From positions 1 to 44,970 of the forward strand of contig NZ_URFY01000036.1 in assembly GCF_900547205.1 (NCBI RefSeq): 44,970 nucleotides of DNA, read 5' to 3'. This document shows, piece by piece, positions 41,588 through 44,970 of this stretch. The stretch comes from an uncultured Bacteroides sp. Lineage in GTDB: Bacteria > Bacteroidota > Bacteroidia > Bacteroidales > Bacteroidaceae. A program made the position numbers and the translations under genes. The notes under the pieces are model-generated. The model searched no databases, was not told the origin of the DNA, and saw only the letters and a list, made by a program, of their open reading frames with translations. Every line of letters begins with the position of its first letter. The first letter of the stretch is position 1.

Positions 41588-44428
41588 TTATAATTTTATG
41601 CGGCACGTGAGTCCGTAATAGAAATCAGGAGTGAAGATGGCACTGACTCCTGTAGCATAAGACGACACGTAGCGCCGGGTATTGGTGAAATTGATGGCGT
41701 TCAGTGAGAGTGAGACGTGATCTCCTATCTCTTTGGTGATGTTTATATTTGCCGAGAAATACGGAGCATATCCATCGGGAGCGAACGTATAGGCATTGCC
41801 CGACTTGCGTATCAGGTGTGCAAACTCCGGTTTCTCCGCTTCGGCAGAAGTGAAAGGATGCATCTCGTTGTTGAGGTCGAGATAGGCAACAGGCCAGATG
41901 GCGGTGTACGAATTGCCGTCATAAACGCTGCCTCCCGTGGGCGAGTTGCTGTCTTGGCTGACGTTGAAGGCGTATTGTCCTCCTTTATATTCGGAGAGGT
42001 TTTGCGAACGTTTCACGAGGGACGCTTCCAGCTTGCAGGAAATGATGAGCCTGGCTTTGGGAATGCGGGTGGTAGCCGTGAGGTTAGCGTCCAGCGAGTG
42101 CGTGCGCCTGCCGTTGGCTGTGGTCGATGCGTTGTCACCGTTGGCATAAATGCCTACGTATTGGTAAGAGCGGTCGGGCAGATTAGTGTGCGACCATCCC
42201 GTTTGGTAATAATAAGACAGGGAGTTGTCCACGTATTTGGTATACGTATAAGCAGCATCCAGGCGGAGTTGAGTGCGGATAGGCGTAATCTCCGGGAAAT
42301 CTACAATCATTTCCGCTCCTTTGCGAAGGATGTCCGCACCATTGTCCGGAGAAGTGGAACGGATAAAAGTTTGGTCGGTCACTCTCACATCCATAGGTGT
42401 CCAGTAGCTCGATTCGCCGTCGCGAATGTATGCCATTCCCGTTTGGCTGTCTACGCTTATCTGCGGATTGGCGGGCATAGTGAAACCATCCGGCAATTGG
42501 AGAACATCGTAGGAAAATGGCGAGTATGTTCTCGTATATTTATAAGGTAGCTTGGTCCGGTTGAAGTAGCCCACAAGAGAAATCTTTGTTCTAGCGATGT
42601 CAATATCCACGCCAATCTCCGCGTTCCGGTTTCGCTGCCAGCGCAGGTTTTCGTTGTGGAGCAGCGTGTACGGTTGACTGTAATAGATGTACGACGACTC
42701 ATTATTATTATAAGACACGCCGAACGTCTGAATATCCCTGTATTCCTGCCGGGGATAAAGTACGTAGAATGATGGCAGCTTCTCGGTCACACCCCAACCG
42801 CCACGGACGGAGATGTTCCGGTTGAGTTGCCACCGGGCATTGAAACGTGGGGATAGGCTGTTCAGACTGTTGTATTGTGTCCCGCTGATAAACAGGTTTT
42901 CCCAACGTACGCCTGCCATAAGCCTTAGCATAGTGTTGCCTACGGGTATCGTCAGGTTTTCTTCGGCATAGAACGAAACGTTGTGCATAAACGGATAAGC
43001 GGTGTAAGGCCGGGGACGGTATCCGTTCGGAGCGAGCGCCGGGTTCCGGTAATATTCTCCTTCGCCTACATTGCCCGTTGCCTTCCATTGCACGCCGGCT
43101 TTCAGGTTGCTGTTCACGCCTTTGAAGCGGCGGTTCCATTCGTATTTCAGTGCGGCGGCATAGTTCAGTTCTTTCGAGTCGTCTATCTGGTCGGCAAAGT
43201 AGGTGTACGGCAGTTTGTCGGCAATGAAGTAACCTTCTTGCTGAGCATGAACGGCAGGCTGTTCGGAAGCGTAAGAGTTGTAGGTGCGTGCATGAGAGTT
43301 ATTGTCGCGGTAATACACCGAAGCGTCCAACTTCAGGTTGGTAATCCATGACTTATTGAGCAACCATGCCAGCGAAGTATTCGCTTGAAACACATTGTCG
43401 CGTACTTTCGTAAATTCGCCGCTATACGCGTCCGGGTCATCTTTCGTATTCATTCCGCCTATATTGCCGCTCATTCCGACATCGAATCTGAGTGCTTTGC
43501 CGAACGTATTGCTGTAATTCGCCGCAAATCCCCTTCGCGTATAAGAACTGTATGGAGAAGTCAGCTTTTGCGTAGCCTTTGTCCACTCCCCACTGAAGTT
43601 TATCGTTCCTTTGTCATTTCCCAGATTTAGCCCTTTGGAAAAGGAAACCTGCTCCGTGCGCGGATTGATGGAAAGCTGTATGTTCCATGGCGTTGCCCCT
43701 TTCTTCCGGTGGACTTTAATCATTCCGCTGTTTAGGTCACCATATTCTGCCGAGGGCACTCCGGTAATCACTTCAATCGATTCGATATCTGCTACGGTGA
43801 TGCTACGTGTGTCTATTCCGCTCAGGTTGCCAAACGAGGAGTTGTTGCCGATGCGCACGCCATCCACTTCAATTGCTGTTCCGAAAGCAGCGTTGCCTGC
43901 CGACGAACCTCCGTCGCGCAAGGAGAATACGTTGTTGCTGGTGAGGTCCGGCAGGCTGGTTTTTCCTCCGGGAAGCAGGGCGGATATATCGCTCACATTA
44001 GAGACTTGCAGATGCTCCAATGCATTGTTGCCTATAATAAGCGTGGTATTCAGTTCGTTCTTGGGAGCCTGTGCGGTAATCACCACATCGTCCAGTGTCA
44101 ATGTGTTCTCTTTCAGTTTAATGCTAAGCCCTTTGATATTGTTGCGCACATCCACGGGAACCGTTTCCGGAACGTATCCAAGGAAGGATATCTGAAGATT
44201 ATACTTCCCTTCCTGCACCCCCGCGATGGTAAACTCTCCGCTCTGGTTGGTGATGCTCCACAGATAGGTGCCATTGATAATGACAGAAGCGCCCGGCAGT
44301 GGAATATTTGTTTTCTCTTCGGTGATACGTCCCGAAATGGTATACGTACCTGGACTGGCAGTAGCTTTGAATAGTACAGTAAAAGTAAGAAGCCCTAAGA
44401 GCATGATTTTAATATAAAAAGATCTCAT
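41588..44428 (-). CDS. TonB-dependent receptor (non-SusC type)
   Basis: 946 aa. It would import a ligand across the outer membrane using TonB. A signal peptide ends near KATAS (residue 25). A carboxypeptidase-regulatory-like domain follows ('YTISGRITEEKTNIPLPGAS', 28-110), then the plug ('TLTLDDVVITAQAPKNELNT', 'VADIESIEVITGVPSAEYGD') and a barrel ending '..YYGLTCRIKL'. No SusD gene is nearby, so it is not a classical PUL transporter; receptors of this kind often take siderophores, haem, cobalamin or peptides. It heads the nine-gene operon and is preceded by a long leader containing hairpin array C. Confidence 0.94.
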   Translation of the reverse strand: MRSFYIKIMLLGLLTFTVLFKATASPGTYTISGRITEEKTNIPLPGASVIINGTYLWSITNQSGEFTIAGVQEGKYNLQISFLGYVPETVPVDVRNNIKGLSIKLKENTLTLDDVVITAQAPKNELNTTLIIGNNALEHLQVSNVSDISALLPGGKTSLPDLTSNNVFSLRDGGSSAGNAAFGTAIEVDGVRIGNNSSFGNLSGIDTRSITVADIESIEVITGVPSAEYGDLNSGMIKVHRKKGATPWNIQLSINPRTEQVSFSKGLNLGNDKGTINFSGEWTKATQKLTSPYSSYTRRGFAANYSNTFGKALRFDVGMSGNIGGMNTKDDPDAYSGEFTKVRDNVFQANTSLAWLLNKSWITNLKLDASVYYRDNNSHARTYNSYASEQPAVHAQQEGYFIADKLPYTYFADQIDDSKELNYAAALKYEWNRRFKGVNSNLKAGVQWKATGNVGEGEYYRNPALAPNGYRPRPYTAYPFMHNVSFYAEENLTIPVGNTMLRLMAGVRWENLFISGTQYNSLNSLSPRFNARWQLNRNISVRGGWGVTEKLPSFYVLYPRQEYRDIQTFGVSYNNNESSYIYYSQPYTLLHNENLRWQRNRNAEIGVDIDIARTKISLVGYFNRTKLPYKYTRTYSPFSYDVLQLPDGFTMPANPQISVDSQTGMAYIRDGESSYWTPMDVRVTDQTFIRSTSPDNGADILRKGAEMIVDFPEITPIRTQLRLDAAYTYTKYVDNSLSYYYQTGWSHTNLPDRSYQYVGIYANGDNASTTANGRRTHSLDANLTATTRIPKARLIISCKLEASLVKRSQNLSEYKGGQYAFNVSQDSNSPTGGSVYDGNSYTAIWPVAYLDLNNEMHPFTSAEAEKPEFAHLIRKSGNAYTFAPDGYAPYFSANINITKEIGDHVSLSLNAINFTNTRRYVSSYATGVSAIFTPDFYYGLTCRIKL

Positions 44429-44443
44429 TAGTCAAATTTTTGC

Positions 44444-44473
44444 AAAGGTCGGGATAGAATTGTTCGTTGGCAA
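44444..44473 (-). promoter_or_regulatory. Weak proximal promoter of the TonB receptor gene
   Basis: TTG (44471-44473), 19 bp and GACCTTTG (44444-44451) partly fit the consensus but would leave a leader of about 9 nt. The distal promoter at 44765-44795 is a better match. Confidence 0.3.
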
Positions 44474-44577
44474 TCGCAATATATAGCTATTTTTAAGCTT
44501 CGGATACCTATAATCGGTGATAACGTAGGGCAATTCGGTAGCAAGTTGTAGGTACTCCGGAAAGTTCGCCTAAAGGA

Positions 44578-44739
44578 TTTAGGACTTTCACTGCATTAAT
44601 TTAGGATTTTTTCTGCACTGGACTAGGTATGTTTATGCACTCAGGTAGTCGTCACCTTAATAAGGTGACAATGGTCACTCTATAAGAGGACGAATGTCAC
44701 CTTGTAACGTGACATTTGTCTTGTGTCAAGGTGGCGAAT
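44578..44739 (-). repeat. 22-bp-period array C (about seven units, two subtypes)
   Basis: TAGG-type units have their reference A at 44581, 44603, 44625 and weakly 44647. CTGCA-like words recur in step at 44591, 44613 and 44635. GTCAC-type units follow at 44651, 44674, 44696 and 44718. The GTCAC units fold: GTCACCTT/AAGGTGAC (44651-44669), AATGTCAC/GTGACATT (44693-44716), CTTG/CAAG (44720-44730). It lies in the predicted leader of the nine-gene operon. Confidence 0.8.
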
Positions 44740-44764
44740 TAACAGTTTTGGCAGGCGAAACCTC

Positions 44765-44795
44765 TAAAGATACGAAATTAATTGGTGAAAAGCAA
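44765..44795 (-). promoter_or_regulatory. Distal promoter of the nine-gene operon
   Basis: On the minus strand, TTG (44793-44795), a 20-bp spacer and TATCTTTA (44765-44772) fit the consensus apart from the last base. Transcription from here would give a leader of about 330 nt containing array C. Confidence 0.5.
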
Positions 44796-44854
44796 TAGTA
44801 AGCTAGATTTGTAAAGAGAAAGAGGACTTTTATTTAACGTGAGTTCGATATAAT

Positions 44855-44970
44855 TCAAAATAATCTTATCTGTCCGTCGTTGGCAAATTGTAGGTCAATG
44901 CCGGGCTTTTTCCTGAAAAAACAATATGCTGTAATTGCCGCCAATGCGTTAGCAATGAAATTGTTGAATG
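44855..44970 (-). CDS. Partial CDS, probable transposase C-terminus
   Basis: Only the last 37 or so codons are seen; the gene enters from the right. The text reads 'NNFIANALAAITAYCFFRKK' then 'PGIDLQFANDGQIRLF' and stops at 44855-44857. A hydrophobic helix followed by KKP and a short polar tail resembles the end of DDE transposases of Bacteroidetes insertion sequences, but the family was not determined. If correct, an IS element lies just upstream of the nine-gene operon. Confidence 0.4.
   Translation of the reverse strand, partial: FNNFIANALAAITAYCFFRKKPGIDLQFANDGQIRLF

Overview
The window is chromosomal DNA of a gut Bacteroides close to B. thetaiotaomicron. The evidence is a SusC/SusD polysaccharide-utilisation locus (PUL), Bacteroidetes promoters (TTTG or TTG, about 19-21 bp, then TAnnTTTG), many lipoproteins, and an L-galactose gene cassette and a MurNAc-salvage operon of the kinds known from Bacteroides and Tannerella.

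Layout. 1-1543 (+) is the 3' end of an outer-membrane beta-barrel gene. 1575-10059 (-) is a beta-1,2-glucan PUL (SusC, SusD, GH3, GH144), matching in gene order the B. thetaiotaomicron BT_3566-BT_3569 region. 10181-15899 (-) holds a PfkB sugar kinase, tRNA-Leu(UAG), an S41 protease lipoprotein, a DUF3316-type protein and topoisomerase IV subunit A. 16120-16329 is a candidate small RNA with its own promoter and terminator. 16680-18790 (+) is glycyl-tRNA synthetase plus an FKBP lipoprotein. 19300-23462 is a LacI repressor divergent from a three-enzyme L-galactose to D-tagaturonate cassette. 23580-31530 (-) is a six-gene MurNAc/muropeptide salvage operon (symporter, glycosyltransferase-DUF4922 fusion, SpoIID-like protein, AmpG, MurT-like, MurK-like). 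31617-32906 (-) is a lamin-tail lipoprotein. 33119-44428 (-) is a nine-gene operon: TonB receptor, DUF4876-like lipoprotein, DUF6850-like barrel, fimbrillin/FISUMP lipoprotein, OB-fold lipoprotein, PepSY membrane protein, ABC ATPase, permease and DUF4857-like protein. A partial gene, probably a transposase 3' end, enters at the right edge.

How the genes work together. The PUL binds, cuts, imports and hydrolyses beta-1,2-glucan. The L-galactose cassette oxidises the sugar to D-tagaturonate. The MurNAc operon would import and phosphorylate cell-wall sugars. The nine-gene operon looks like a complete envelope-spanning system for an unknown ligand. Its CxHxCxH lipoprotein and its histidine-bearing PepSY protein point to a metal or metal chelate.

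The most unusual signal is non-coding. Three transcribed intergenic regions (5365-5452, 37062-37180, 44578-44739) each carry a short array of hairpin units with the same 22-bp period but unrelated sequences. In the first array the stems change while pairing is kept around a constant loop. Other oddities are a 90-bp palindromic element inserted in frame in the SpoIID-like gene, a symporter missing its middle, and a GT2 glycosyltransferase fused to a GalT-like phosphorylase domain.
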